A DNA stretch of 8,335 nt from positions 1-8,335 of the forward strand of contig JAFZFW010000036.1 in the NCBI GenBank assembly GCA_017555685.1. The letters are read 5' to 3'. Position 1 is the first letter of the stretch, and each line of letters begins with the position of its first letter. Source of the DNA: Methanocorpusculum sp. (GTDB lineage: Archaea > Halobacteriota > Methanomicrobia > Methanomicrobiales > Methanocorpusculaceae). The translations under genes and the position numbers were made by a program. The notes under the pieces were generated by a model, which was not told where the DNA came from, did no database searches, and saw only the letters and a program-made list of their open reading frames with translations. This document shows, in pieces, positions 1 to 7,354 of this stretch.

Positions 1-900
1 GCCACAATGGCTGCGCTCCGGCTTGCCCGCGGGTTTACCGGGAAGACGGAAATTGTCAAAGCCGAAGGGGGATTCCACGGAGCGCACGAAGCTGTCTTAA
101 TCGCTGCCGGAAGCGGAGCGCTGACGCATGGAACGCCGGACTCTGCAGGAGTCCCTGCTGAGTTTGCGGCATGTACAAGGCAGGTTGCCTATAATGATGC
201 CGAAGCACTTGAAGACCTGCTTTCGAAGAATGACAACATCGCCGCATTCATTGTTGAGCCGGTGATGGGGAATGTCGGCCCAATCATTCCGGAGAAGGGC
301 TATCTGGAAGCGGTCCGTGAAATCACGCAGGCACATGATGTACTCTTAATCTTTGATGAGGTCATCACTGGTTACCGGTTAGGTCTGAGCGGAGCACAGG
401 GACGGTTCGGCGTCACTCCGGATATTACCACCTTAGGAAAAATCGCCGGCGGAGGTCTGCCGCTTGGCGTATTCGGTGCACGCCGGGAGATTATGGAACT
501 GGTATCCCCGGCAGGTGCAGTGTACAATGCCGGAACGTTCAACGCAAACCCGCTGTCGATGGCTGCAGGAATTGCCGCCGTGTCTTATCTGCATGAAAAC
601 AAGCACTGCTATGCAGAGGCAGAAGCAGCTGTTGCCCGCATCAGAGAAAGCATCCGAGCTGATGCTGCGGATTCCTTTGTTTCCTGCGGGTCGATGTTCA
701 AGTACTTCTTCAGACCATCTGCGCCGAAGAATTACCGCGAGGCAAAAGAAGCAAACACCTCGGCATTTCGTACCTTCTGGGAATCTGCGCTTGCCGCAGG
801 AGTTTTCCTGCCGCCTTCACAGTTTGAGACAAACTTCCTCTCCTTTGCGCATGATACAGAAGCAGTGGACAAACTCTGTGAGGTGTACGCATGTCTGTAA
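1..900 (+). CDS. hemL: Glutamate-1-semialdehyde 2,1-aminomutase, 5' truncated by window edge
   Basis: This PLP enzyme converts glutamate-1-semialdehyde to 5-aminolevulinate, the last step of the C5 route into tetrapyrroles. The frame is open from base 1 (Ala-Thr before the first Met at 7), so the gene begins outside the window. About 299 residues are visible, against a usual length near 420-430, so roughly the first 120-130 are missing. Counting from the Met at 7, I see GGFHGAHE at 21-28, EPVMGNVG at 84-91, the PLP-contacting FDEVITGYR at 116-124, and [12 protein letters not shown] at 141-152. Lys145 of that last motif is the expected Schiff-base lysine. These fit glutamate-semialdehyde aminomutase rather than a general class III aminotransferase. 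The 3' end overlaps hemC by 10 bases and carries its ribosome binding site, which points to co-transcription. Intact as far as visible; family assignment is very sure. Confidence 0.95.
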   Translation, partial: ATMAALRLARGFTGKTEIVKAEGGFHGAHEAVLIAAGSGALTHGTPDSAGVPAEFAACTRQVAYNDAEALEDLLSKNDNIAAFIVEPVMGNVGPIIPEKGYLEAVREITQAHDVLLIFDEVITGYRLGLSGAQGRFGVTPDITTLGKIAGGGLPLGVFGARREIMELVSPAGAVYNAGTFNANPLSMAAGIAAVSYLHENKHCYAEAEAAVARIRESIRADAADSFVSCGSMFKYFFRPSAPKNYREAKEANTSAFRTFWESALAAGVFLPPSQFETNFLSFAHDTEAVDKLCEVYACL

Positions 901-1784
901 TCCGGATTGGAACAAGAGGCAGCAAACTCGCTCTCGCCCAGACAAACCGTGTTGTTGCAGGCCTTGCAGAAAACGGCATCGAGTCCGAGGTTGTGGTAAT
1001 CTCCACCCGCGGAGACCGGGTGACGGACAAACCTCTCCATGAAGCAGGAGGGTACGGGCTGTTTGTCCGCGAACTGGACAACGCAATTATCGATGGAAGA
1101 ATTGATGCGGCAGTCCACAGCATGAAAGACATCCCGGCAGAACGTCCTGCAGGCCTTGCCCTTGCAGCAGTTCTCAAACGCGACCCGCCGTTTGATTTTC
1201 TGGCTGTGGAAAAACCGATTGAAGAGGTTTTCACGATTGGAACCTCCTCGCTTCGCCGCCGGGCACAGCTTCTGCGTTACTACCATAAATATCCGGAGAT
1301 GCATGTTGCAAATCTCCGGGGCAACATCGACACCCGCCTTGCAAAACTCGAGGCCGGTGAGTATGATGCAATCGTCCTGGCCGAAGCTGCACTCGTTCGC
1401 TTAGGAATTCATGTACATGGGTTCCGGCTTCCGGCAGATGCCTTTGTGCCGGCACCGAATCAGGGGGTAATCGCTGTGGTCTCCCGTGACACTGCAGAGC
1501 TTCGCGAGGCTTTTACCCCGCTGAATGATACACAGACTGCCTTTGATACCGCAGCAGAGCGGGCAGTTATGGAAGAGATTGCCGGCGGATGCTTCACTCC
1601 GCAGGGAATTTACTGTCAGAGAGGGCACTTACTTGCAGAGGTTCTCTCTCCCGACGGAAAACGGGCACGCCGGGTCGAAGGACAGATATCCTCTTTGGAA
1701 GAGGCACGGGCAGTCGGCTGTGCCCTCAGAGAAGAAGCCGCTGATTTAATCGCTGAAGCACGCCGGATGGTGGAAGGTAAATGA
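891..1784 (+). CDS. hemC: Hydroxymethylbilane synthase (porphobilinogen deaminase)
   Basis: The enzyme polymerises four porphobilinogen units into linear hydroxymethylbilane in the cytoplasm. The 297-residue product has the usual archaeal length. It opens with [15 protein letters not shown] (4-18). VHSMKDIP (75-82) carries the catalytic aspartate, Asp80. [12 protein letters not shown] (117-128) and [10 protein letters not shown] (141-150) supply the basic residues that hold the growing chain. AGGCFTPQG (231-239) contains Cys234, the expected attachment site of the dipyrromethane cofactor. The ATG at 891 is preceded by GAGGTG (880-885), inside the end of hemL. The stop overlaps the cobA start by 4 bases, so translation of the three genes is probably coupled. 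No frameshift or missing catalytic residue is seen. Confidence 0.96.
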   Translation: MSVIRIGTRGSKLALAQTNRVVAGLAENGIESEVVVISTRGDRVTDKPLHEAGGYGLFVRELDNAIIDGRIDAAVHSMKDIPAERPAGLALAAVLKRDPPFDFLAVEKPIEEVFTIGTSSLRRRAQLLRYYHKYPEMHVANLRGNIDTRLAKLEAGEYDAIVLAEAALVRLGIHVHGFRLPADAFVPAPNQGVIAVVSRDTAELREAFTPLNDTQTAFDTAAERAVMEEIAGGCFTPQGIYCQRGHLLAEVLSPDGKRARRVEGQISSLEEARAVGCALREEAADLIAEARRMVEGK

Positions 1785-2509
1785 CGGGAAAAGTATACCT
1801 CGTTGGTTCCGGGCCCGGAGGACTTGGCCTTCTGACATTTCGTGCCCGCGAGGTAATCGATGCTGCAGATATTATCCTCTATGATCAGCTGCCGGGCGAA
1901 GAAATCATCTCCTCGCTTCCAGAATCTGCGGAGAAGATTGATGTCGGAAAATACGGCGGATGCCACACGATGAATCAGGAGGACATCGAAGCGCTTCTGG
2001 TAAAGTTTGCCGGTGAGGGAAAGACGGTTGTCCGGCTCAAAGGAGGCGATCCGTTTGTCTTCGGCAGAGGCGGGGAAGAGATGGAAACGCTTCGAAAGTA
2101 CGGCATCGAGGTAGAGGCAGTGCCGGGAATTACGAGCGGGATTGCGGTGCCGGAATCGGTCGGCATCCCGGTAACGCATCGCGACTTCGCAAGCTCGGTG
2201 ACATTTATCACCGGACATGAAGACCCGAAAAAAGAGGTCTCGTCAATTGACTGGGCATGGCTTGCCGGTACCCCGGGGACGATTGTTATCTACATGGGAG
2301 TAAAAAACATCCCGGTTATTGCGGAGAAACTTATCGGCAATGGAATGTCAGAAAAGACAAAGGTTGCAGTCATTGAAAACGGGTTCAGAAAGAATCAGCG
2401 GGTCACGTGTACCGTGCTTGATGAACTCGCAGACACAGCTGAGCGCGTTGGATTCAAAGCTCCGGCGATTATTGTGATTGGAGAGGTAGTTTCTCTGTAT
2501 CGCGGGTGA
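1781..2509 (+). CDS. cobA: Uroporphyrinogen-III C-methyltransferase (SUMT)
   Basis: It transfers two methyl groups from S-adenosylmethionine to uroporphyrinogen III to give precorrin-2, the precursor of siroheme, cobalamin and F430 in methanogens. The 242-residue protein is a stand-alone SUMT, not fused to a CysG-type dehydrogenase/chelatase or to HemD. Family motifs are GSGPGG (9-14) followed by LLT, VGKYGGCHTMNQ (55-66), VVRLKGGDPFVFGRGGEE (83-100), PGITSGIAVP (115-124) and THRDFASSVTFITGH (132-146). The last two are typical of SUMT rather than the later cobalamin methyltransferases. The start overlaps the hemC stop as ATGA, and a GGTGGAAGGT stretch just upstream (1769-1778) can serve as ribosome binding site. 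It is the last gene of the rightward operon. hemD, whose product makes the substrate, is not next to it here. Confidence 0.94.
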   Translation: MTGKVYLVGSGPGGLGLLTFRAREVIDAADIILYDQLPGEEIISSLPESAEKIDVGKYGGCHTMNQEDIEALLVKFAGEGKTVVRLKGGDPFVFGRGGEEMETLRKYGIEVEAVPGITSGIAVPESVGIPVTHRDFASSVTFITGHEDPKKEVSSIDWAWLAGTPGTIVIYMGVKNIPVIAEKLIGNGMSEKTKVAVIENGFRKNQRVTCTVLDELADTAERVGFKAPAIIVIGEVVSLYRG

Positions 2510-2529
2510 GATGCCATCGCAAGCAGCAG

Positions 2530-3432
2530 TTACCAAAGAACCGCCCGCAAAAACTCCCTCTTTTTCTCGATATGAATCCCGTGTCCGCAGTCGAATCGGA
2601 TAACAGAGCAGTCCCGAACAAGCCGCTCAACCTCTGCCAGATCTTCATCAGAGAGTGCCCCCATCAGAATTCCGTCATCACTGATCATGGACTTCGCCTT
2701 CAGAAACACCGTCTCGCAGGTGATGTTTCGCAGAATTTCTGCATGCGAGACACCGGTGTGGAATGAATCAGTATAGAATGCTTCACCAAACCGCGGATCA
2801 TAGCTGTTCATCCCGACAAAACCGGCAAGCGCCGCCTTCGGCCAGAACGGCACTTTGAGATTTTTCTCCGGATGACGCATCCGGTATTTCCCTGCTGCGG
2901 CACTCAGTTTTTCCCTCACCTTATCCCGCGACTTTTCCGGGAAGAAGTTCCATGCATACTGATTCCGGAAATAATACGGTACGAAATCCGTCTCTTCCGT
3001 CTGCTGAAGAAACATATGACAGACAGATGAGAGGTCAACATAATTGTAAGTCATATACCGTCTCCCGCCTTCCGAGGAAAAGAACGGCGGGTCTTCCAGG
3101 ATAAGCCGGCTGCACAGATTCGTGGTCGCGGCAACCTGTGCTGCAATCAAACCCCCTGATGAATGACCGAGAAGAGCAGCTTTGCCCCCCACAACTTCGC
3201 GGATGAAACCGGATACTGCATCCGCACAGTCTTTTAGAGTGTAGCGCGCTGCATCATGCAGACTCTTTCCATGCCCGAAGCAGTCTGCCGCATACACATG
3301 ATACTGTTTTGCAAGCTTCGGAATGACAGAAGCAAAACTCGTACTGTCTGTTCCTTGTGCATGCAGAAGAACAAGCGGCTCTCCTTCTCCTGCCTCAAAA
3401 TAGTGAAGCCCGCACGCTATTCCTTCAGTCAT
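2530..3432 (-). CDS. Alpha/beta-fold hydrolase of unknown substrate
   Basis: A 300-residue protein of the alpha/beta-hydrolase superfamily. Near the N-terminus is the oxyanion-type strand LVLLHAQGTDS (20-30), then AADCFGHGKS (48-57). The nucleophile elbow GHSSGG (89-94) makes Ser91 the likely nucleophile. DCGHGIHIEK (281-290) near the C-terminus supplies the catalytic histidine, probably His284. The acid is probably Asp252 or Asp253 in the SDDG segment after LKAKSM. The middle (about 115-225) is rich in aromatic residues and looks like a cap domain that would set specificity. No signal peptide or membrane segment is seen, so it is probably cytoplasmic. The start overlaps the stop of the upstream 119-residue gene as ATGA, and a GGAG lies about 9 bases before the ATG. 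It is the last gene of the leftward operon. The substrate cannot be told: an esterase, thioesterase or C-C hydrolase are all possible. Confidence 0.85.
   Translation of the reverse strand: MTEGIACGLHYFEAGEGEPLVLLHAQGTDSTSFASVIPKLAKQYHVYAADCFGHGKSLHDAARYTLKDCADAVSGFIREVVGGKAALLGHSSGGLIAAQVAATTNLCSRLILEDPPFFSSEGGRRYMTYNYVDLSSVCHMFLQQTEETDFVPYYFRNQYAWNFFPEKSRDKVREKLSAAAGKYRMRHPEKNLKVPFWPKAALAGFVGMNSYDPRFGEAFYTDSFHTGVSHAEILRNITCETVFLKAKSMISDDGILMGALSDEDLAEVERLVRDCSVIRFDCGHGIHIEKKREFLRAVLW
2561..2565 (+). terminator. Possible weak T-tract terminator of the hemL-hemC-cobA operon
   Basis: The 20-base gap after cobA has no T-run. The first one downstream on the + strand is five T residues in a pyrimidine-rich stretch (about 2556-2568), inside the 3' end of the opposing hydrolase gene. 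Archaeal RNA polymerase can stop at short U-tracts without a hairpin, so this could end the transcript, but five T's is marginal. Confidence 0.22.
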
Positions 3433-3788
3433 TTCAGCAGCTCCGCAATCCGTGCCTGCCGGAACTTCTCCTTCTCCCGCAGAGGAGTCAGGTCAACGCC
3501 TTCTTTGAACGAGGAGAACAGCAGATAAAGAAAGTCTGTTGTTATCTCCATCGTCTCGCGCTTGAACCGAACCTCAACGGTCTGATCTCCGGCAAATCCT
3601 TTAATCGAAAACCAGTTCGGTTTTTCGAAGGAGAAGTAGCCGTCTCCCATCTCCTCCAGGGCTGTTACGCGCCCGAAGTACTTCAGGTACTCGAAGAACT
3701 CCTTTGAAAGCGGTTCATCGAGCTGATACTCCTTCATGTACGACCCGTCTGCGCAGGCCTTATGCTGAATTGATCCTTGAAGCCGCAT
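3429..3788 (-). CDS. Conserved-looking hypothetical protein, 119 residues
   Basis: I do not recognise this family. The protein is soluble-looking, charged and mixed alpha/beta, with no signal peptide, membrane helix or metal-binding cysteine cluster (one Cys, residue 12). Residues 26-41 read as an amphipathic helix (PLSKEFFEYLKYFGRV). A beta-rich core follows, with GYFSFEKPNWFSIKGF (50-65) and TVEVRFKRE (70-78), then helices that end in the charged tail REKEKFRQARIAELLK. The Met at 3788 is chosen because GGAGAT lies 8 bases upstream; an internal Met at 3737 has no good ribosome binding site. The chosen start overlaps the end of the desulfurase gene by 29 bases, and the stop overlaps the hydrolase start as ATGA. 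The tight coupling on both sides, and a frame that stays open with protein-like composition, support a real gene. A role with the desulfurase or the hydrolase is inferred from position only. Confidence 0.8.
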   Translation of the reverse strand: MRLQGSIQHKACADGSYMKEYQLDEPLSKEFFEYLKYFGRVTALEEMGDGYFSFEKPNWFSIKGFAGDQTVEVRFKRETMEITTDFLYLLFSSFKEGVDLTPLREKEKFRQARIAELLK

Positions 3789-4911
3789 TTTTTGCTATCT
3801 CCAGGACAGCGTCTGCCGCTGTCCTGCATTCTTCATCAGTCGTAAAGCAGGAAAGACTGATTCTCACACTTCCCGTGCCGCCGTCAATCTTTTCATGAAC
3901 AAGCGGGGCACAGTGCAGACCAGTCCGGGTTACAATTCCATACTTCCGCGAGAGGATGAAACCCACATCCTCACAGGAAAGCCCGTCGATATTAAACGAA
4001 AGAACCGGAACCTCCGGCGTCTCGTAGTGGATACGGATGTTTTCCGCCTCCTGCAGACGGCGGACAAGGTATCCGATCTGCTGCTTTGCCTGCGCATGAA
4101 TCGCAGAAACCCCAAGGCTTTGCACAGAGGAGATTCCTTCGGCGAGTGCTGCGAGTCCCGTGACATTCTGCGTACCGCATTCAAACTTATCCGGCATCTC
4201 ATCCGGCTGATACAGCTCAGACGAGCGCGAACCGGTTCCGCCAAACCGTGTCGGGGCAACAGAGTCCGCATCACGGAGATAAAATCCGCCGGTCCCGGCA
4301 ACGCCCAGGAGGGCTTTGTGTCCGGTAAAGACAAACGCATCACAGCCAATCTTATCCACAGAAACTTCGCAGTGCCCGGCTGTCTGTGCTCCGTCTACGA
4401 CAAAGAAGATGCCTTTGTCTGCAAGAATCTCGGAAACAGCCCGCACATCCTGCAAAGATCCCAACACATTGCTTGCGTGGCTCATCACAACAAGCTTCGT
4501 GTCAGGACGGAGGAGATCGGCAATAGTATCCGGACTGACGTGCCCGTTTTCGAAGTCTGCAATGTCAGCCCTGACGCGTCCTGCACGGCTGTGCTCAAAG
4601 AGCGGGCGCAGAACCGAATTGTGGTCAAGCGCGGTAGCTACCGCATGACAGCCGGTGTTCTTTGCAAGAAAGCCGCTGATGATGATGTTTAGAGAATCAG
4701 TAGCATTTTGCGTAAACACAATCTTTTCCGCATCTGTACCGAACAGAGATGCCGCCTTTTCCCGGGCAAGACTTACGTAGTCAATGCCCTGAGTACCGGT
4801 TGTTCTTCCCGAACCAAAGACAGGAAGTGCTACAGACTCAGCTAAAACCGCTTTTACGCTCTCCGGTTTCGGCCACGATGTTGCGGCATTATTCAGATAG
4901 ATAAGCGGCAT
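3760..4911 (-). CDS. Class V aminotransferase, cysteine desulfurase family (TIGR01977-like)
   Basis: A PLP enzyme of the NifS/SufS/IscS superfamily, expected to remove sulfur (or selenium) from cysteine (or selenocysteine) as an enzyme-bound persulfide. The 383 residues match the family length. The start IYLNNAATSWPKPESV (4-19) is characteristic of the EF2568-type subgroup. LDHNSVLRPL (95-104) carries the PLP-stacking His96. VVDGAQTAGH (171-180) holds Asp173 and Gln176. FTGHKALLGVAGTGG (195-209) has the Schiff-base lysine, Lys199. FECGTQNVTG (243-252) is also typical. RTGLHCAPLVHE (329-340) contains Cys334, the likely persulfide cysteine. The gene starts 8 bases after the iorB stop with no clear ribosome binding site and a U6 tract in the gap. 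The physiological sulfur acceptor is unknown; Fe-S cluster supply, thiolation and selenium metabolism are all open. Confidence 0.9.
   Translation of the reverse strand: MPLIYLNNAATSWPKPESVKAVLAESVALPVFGSGRTTGTQGIDYVSLAREKAASLFGTDAEKIVFTQNATDSLNIIISGFLAKNTGCHAVATALDHNSVLRPLFEHSRAGRVRADIADFENGHVSPDTIADLLRPDTKLVVMSHASNVLGSLQDVRAVSEILADKGIFFVVDGAQTAGHCEVSVDKIGCDAFVFTGHKALLGVAGTGGFYLRDADSVAPTRFGGTGSRSSELYQPDEMPDKFECGTQNVTGLAALAEGISSVQSLGVSAIHAQAKQQIGYLVRRLQEAENIRIHYETPEVPVLSFNIDGLSCEDVGFILSRKYGIVTRTGLHCAPLVHEKIDGGTGSVRISLSCFTTDEECRTAADAVLEIAKNAASRINSA
3797..3802 (-). promoter_or_regulatory. Ribosome binding site of the 119-residue gene, inside the desulfurase gene
   Basis: GGAGAT on the - strand, 8 bases before the ATG at 3788. 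It lies within the last codons of the upstream desulfurase gene. It favours the longer 119-residue form over the start at 3737. Confidence 0.6.
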
Positions 4912-4912
4912 T

Positions 4913-4918
4913 AAAAAA
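4913..4918 (-). terminator. U6 tract between iorB and the desulfurase gene, possible partial terminator
   Basis: Six T residues on the - strand fill most of the 8-base gap between the iorB stop and the desulfurase ATG. U-tracts of this length can stop archaeal RNA polymerase, so this may lower expression of the three distal genes relative to iorAB. It is short and sits in a gap where an AT-rich stretch could arise by chance. Confidence 0.3.
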
Positions 4919-4919
4919 G

Positions 4920-5504
4920 TTAGAAGGAAACCTCGCGGCCGAGGTTGAATGCCTTCTCGTTAATCTCAACAGTCTTTGGCGGAACGTTTCTGCGAACTGC
5001 TTCTGCAAGAGACTTTACTGCAAGCGGCAGAGTGTGGGATGCCGCACCCATTAAGACGATGTTTGCAGCAAGCGGGCTTCCTGCTTCTGCGGCAATTGCT
5101 GTCGCATCAATTAAGACAACCTTGTGGCCGCCTGCTTTGAGCTCGGCTTCGACTGCGTCTAAGGTCGGCACCGGGAGTTTGTTGGAGTAGACAGAGGTAG
5201 GAACCACCATCTCACGGTTGACAATCATCGTTCCTGCCGGCTTTAAGAAGTGGCGGTAGCGCAGAGCCTCTAAGACATCGAAGGCGATTAAGAGGTCAGC
5301 AGTTCCCGGAGCGATTAAGGAGCCGAACTTACCGTCGATCCTGATGTGGGTCTCGACAGATCCTCCTCTCTGGGACATTCCGTGCGTCTCAGCACCTCTG
5401 ACGTGGCGGCCTTCCAAGACACAGGCATCTCCTAAGACGTTGGATGCGAGAATCGTACCCTGACCGCCGATTCCGACAATTAAACAATCATAACTCTTCT
5501 TCAT
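4920..5504 (-). CDS. iorB: Indolepyruvate:ferredoxin oxidoreductase, beta subunit
   Basis: The small subunit of the aryl-pyruvate:ferredoxin oxidoreductase and equivalent to the gamma domain of pyruvate:ferredoxin oxidoreductases. It works with IorA to convert aryl-pyruvates and CoA to aryl-acetyl-CoA, CO2 and reduced ferredoxin; in methanogens the reverse direction may serve aromatic amino acid synthesis. The 194 residues match the family. The N-terminal CLIVGIGGQGTILASNVLG (6-24) is the glycine-rich family signature, followed by GAETHGMSQRGGSVETHIRI, typical of the CoA-side gamma domain. A longer open frame reaches 5573 but its added residues are Cys/Arg-rich and unlike the family. The ATG at 5504 has a strong ribosome binding site and forms an ATGA overlap with the iorA stop, so this start is chosen. 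Coupled translation fits a 1:1 complex. Confidence 0.95.
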   Translation of the reverse strand: MKKSYDCLIVGIGGQGTILASNVLGDACVLEGRHVRGAETHGMSQRGGSVETHIRIDGKFGSLIAPGTADLLIAFDVLEALRYRHFLKPAGTMIVNREMVVPTSVYSNKLPVPTLDAVEAELKAGGHKVVLIDATAIAAEAGSPLAANIVLMGAASHTLPLAVKSLAEAVRRNVPPKTVEINEKAFNLGREVSF

Positions 5505-7285
5505 GAGCGTGCACCTCCTCTGTGGATTGCACCTGCAGGACAGATGTCTGCACAGACACCGCATCCGGTACAAAGAGACGTAGTGCGTGCTGCACCGTTC
5601 TCATCGGTTTCAAGAGCCGGACATCCGTATCTGATGCATGCTCCGCACTTGAGACAGCGGTCACTGTCTACAACATAGCGGGAGCGCTTGATGCCGAGAC
5701 GCTTGTTCATGATAACGCACGGCTGTTTGGCGATGATGACCTTGACGCCTTCCTTCTCCTTTGCCTCTTTGAGGACAGCTAAGAGATGGGTTAAGTCGTA
5801 CGGGTCAACAGCTTCAACAAACTTGACACCGCATGCACGGGCGAGCTCCTCTAAGGAAATCTTCGGGGACTCGACGCCGCAGGCAGTCATACCGGTGTTC
5901 GGGTTCGGCTGGTGGCCGGTCATAGCAGTGATTCTGTTGTCAAGGATGATAACAGTCTGGTTTGCGTTGTTGTAGACAGCGTTGATTAATCCGTTGACAC
6001 CGGTGTGGAGGAAGGTCGAGTCGCCAATAGTCGAGACAACCTCTGCTCCTTCGATTGCGTGGGCGATTCCGGAACCGACGGTTACGGATGCACCCATACA
6101 GATGGTGGTATCAACTGCACCGAGCTGAAGACCTAAGGTATAACAGCCGATGTCAGACGGGAAGATACCGTCTTTGAAGACCTTCTTCATTGCATAGAAG
6201 ACGGAACGGTGCAGACAGCCCGGACAGAGAATTGCCGGGCGTGCCGGAACTTCAGCCGGAACTGGTGCTTCCGGATAATTGTTCTCTGCAAATCCGACTG
6301 CTGCGAGTGCCTTTGCAACGAGGGCAGTGGAGAACTCTCCTTCGTGCGGGAGAATGCCGTCAAGTTTTCCGTGAACGACAACGCCGTTTGCGACAGCGAG
6401 AACAGCTTCCTCGATAATCGGCATCAGTTCTTCAACGACGAGAATCTCTTCGTGCTGTGCAGTAATCTCTGCAAGCCATTCGCGGTCAACCGGATATGCG
6501 CCGATCTTGATGAAGGAGATGTCTTCCGGAAGAATCTCTTCGACGTAGGAGGCAGAGATACCGCCGGCGATGACAGCCTTCTTTCCGCGGATTTCTGCAC
6601 GGTTGTATCCGGCTTCTACGAGGTGTTTTGCTACTGCGCTCTGCTTTTTGGTGAGCTCGACATGCAGCGGTCTGGTATGTGCAGGGACAACAACATACTG
6701 CTTCGGGTTCTTCTCAAAGGAGCCTTTGCGCTCGGACGGCATCTGAGCTCCAAGCTCTACATCACTTTTCGAGTGGCAGATACGGGTTGTCGGGCGGAAG
6801 AGAACCGGAAGGGCAAACTTTTCGGACAGTTCCCATGCGGACTTGATGAAGTCGTGCGCTTCCTGAACGGATGACGGGTCAAGACACGGAATCTGCGCGA
6901 ACTTGGCGTACATACGGGAGTCCTGCTCGTTCTGGGAACTGTGTGCGTACGGGTCGTCGGCGGAGAGGATAACAAATCCTCCTTTGGTTCCGGTAGACGA
7001 GGAGGTCATTAACGGATCGGCTGCGACATTTAATCCGACATGCTTCATCGTTACAATCGAGCGCAGACCGCACCAGCTTGCGGCAAGCGCGTTTTCGAAG
7101 GCAACTTTCTCGTTTACCGACCATTCAAGATAGTACCAGGGGTCTTTCTGTGTGCGAAGTCTGTCGATAACTTCCGATGACGGAGTGCCAGGATAGCCCG
7201 AAACGAAGTCTATTCCCGATTCCAGGCACGCATGAGCGATTGCGTCATTTCCAAGGAGATATTTTTTGGAACTCTCTTCTGCCAT
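5501..7285 (-). CDS. iorA: Indolepyruvate:ferredoxin oxidoreductase, alpha subunit
   Basis: The large catalytic subunit, binding thiamine diphosphate and two [4Fe-4S] clusters. All 594 residues are present. The N-terminal pyrimidine-binding domain shows SGYPGTPSSEVID (29-41), EWSVNEKVAFE (54-64) and STGTKGGFVILSADDPYAHSSQNEQD as two adjoining blocks (97-122). The diphosphate-binding domain starts near CPGCLHR (354-360) and SDIGCYTLG (377-385), and includes GDSTFLHTG (421-429) with LDN (448-450), the Mg/ThDP motif. The C-terminal ferredoxin domain has Cys544, 547, 550 and 555 (CX2CX2CX4CP), then Cys572, 575, 578 and 582 (CX2CX2CX3CP), the spacing known for archaeal IorA. It is the first gene of the leftward operon. 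Only a weak GAGA lies just before the ATG, so the mRNA may have a short leader. Substrates are indolepyruvate, phenylpyruvate and hydroxyphenylpyruvate by family knowledge. Confidence 0.96.
   Translation of the reverse strand: MAEESSKKYLLGNDAIAHACLESGIDFVSGYPGTPSSEVIDRLRTQKDPWYYLEWSVNEKVAFENALAASWCGLRSIVTMKHVGLNVAADPLMTSSSTGTKGGFVILSADDPYAHSSQNEQDSRMYAKFAQIPCLDPSSVQEAHDFIKSAWELSEKFALPVLFRPTTRICHSKSDVELGAQMPSERKGSFEKNPKQYVVVPAHTRPLHVELTKKQSAVAKHLVEAGYNRAEIRGKKAVIAGGISASYVEEILPEDISFIKIGAYPVDREWLAEITAQHEEILVVEELMPIIEEAVLAVANGVVVHGKLDGILPHEGEFSTALVAKALAAVGFAENNYPEAPVPAEVPARPAILCPGCLHRSVFYAMKKVFKDGIFPSDIGCYTLGLQLGAVDTTICMGASVTVGSGIAHAIEGAEVVSTIGDSTFLHTGVNGLINAVYNNANQTVIILDNRITAMTGHQPNPNTGMTACGVESPKISLEELARACGVKFVEAVDPYDLTHLLAVLKEAKEKEGVKVIIAKQPCVIMNKRLGIKRSRYVVDSDRCLKCGACIRYGCPALETDENGAARTTSLCTGCGVCADICPAGAIHRGGARS
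5512..5518 (-). promoter_or_regulatory. Strong ribosome binding site of iorB
   Basis: GGAGGTG on the - strand, 7 bases before the ATG at 5504 and inside the end of iorA. It decides the iorB start against the upstream in-frame ATG at 5573 and suggests efficient re-initiation after IorA. Confidence 0.85.
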
Positions 7286-7315
7286 GATTCTCTATATATT
7301 GGTGATATGAGGGGA

Positions 7316-7324
7316 TTAAGTATA
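7316..7324 (-). promoter_or_regulatory. Candidate TATA box for the iorAB operon
   Basis: TATACTTAA on the - strand, centred about 35 bases before the iorA ATG. With the usual 25-base distance the transcript would start near 7295, giving a leader of about 10 bases. A second candidate (ATTTATACTT, near 7354-7363) would give a leader of about 45 bases. An ATATATA at about 7293-7299 is too close to the start codon to act as TATA box. The choice between the first two is not certain. Confidence 0.4.
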
Positions 7325-7354
7325 CGGCATGCTGCAACACGACGATTAAAAAAG

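Noticed and set aside
464..1042. 192-codon open frame on the + strand across the hemL/hemC junction
   Set aside because: It is an Arg/Cys/Gln-rich translation in another frame of hemL and hemC, both of which are unambiguous.
1616..2218. 200-codon open frame on the - strand across the hemC/cobA junction
   Set aside because: It lies opposite two well-supported genes and has no motif or upstream signal.
3895..4692. 265-codon open frame on the + strand opposite the desulfurase gene
   Set aside because: It is Cys/Arg-rich with no recognisable motif, and lies wholly opposite a desulfurase with all catalytic residues. It is a shadow of that gene.
5505..5573. N-terminal extension of iorB to the upstream ATG at 5573
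   Set aside because: The added 23 residues are Cys/Arg-rich and not part of the family. The ATG at 5504 has a strong GGAGGTG site and the iorA-stop overlap.
6209..6874. 221-codon open frame on the + strand opposite iorA
   Set aside because: Composition is unlike a protein family (very Cys-rich), with no ribosome binding site; iorA on the other strand is complete and well supported.
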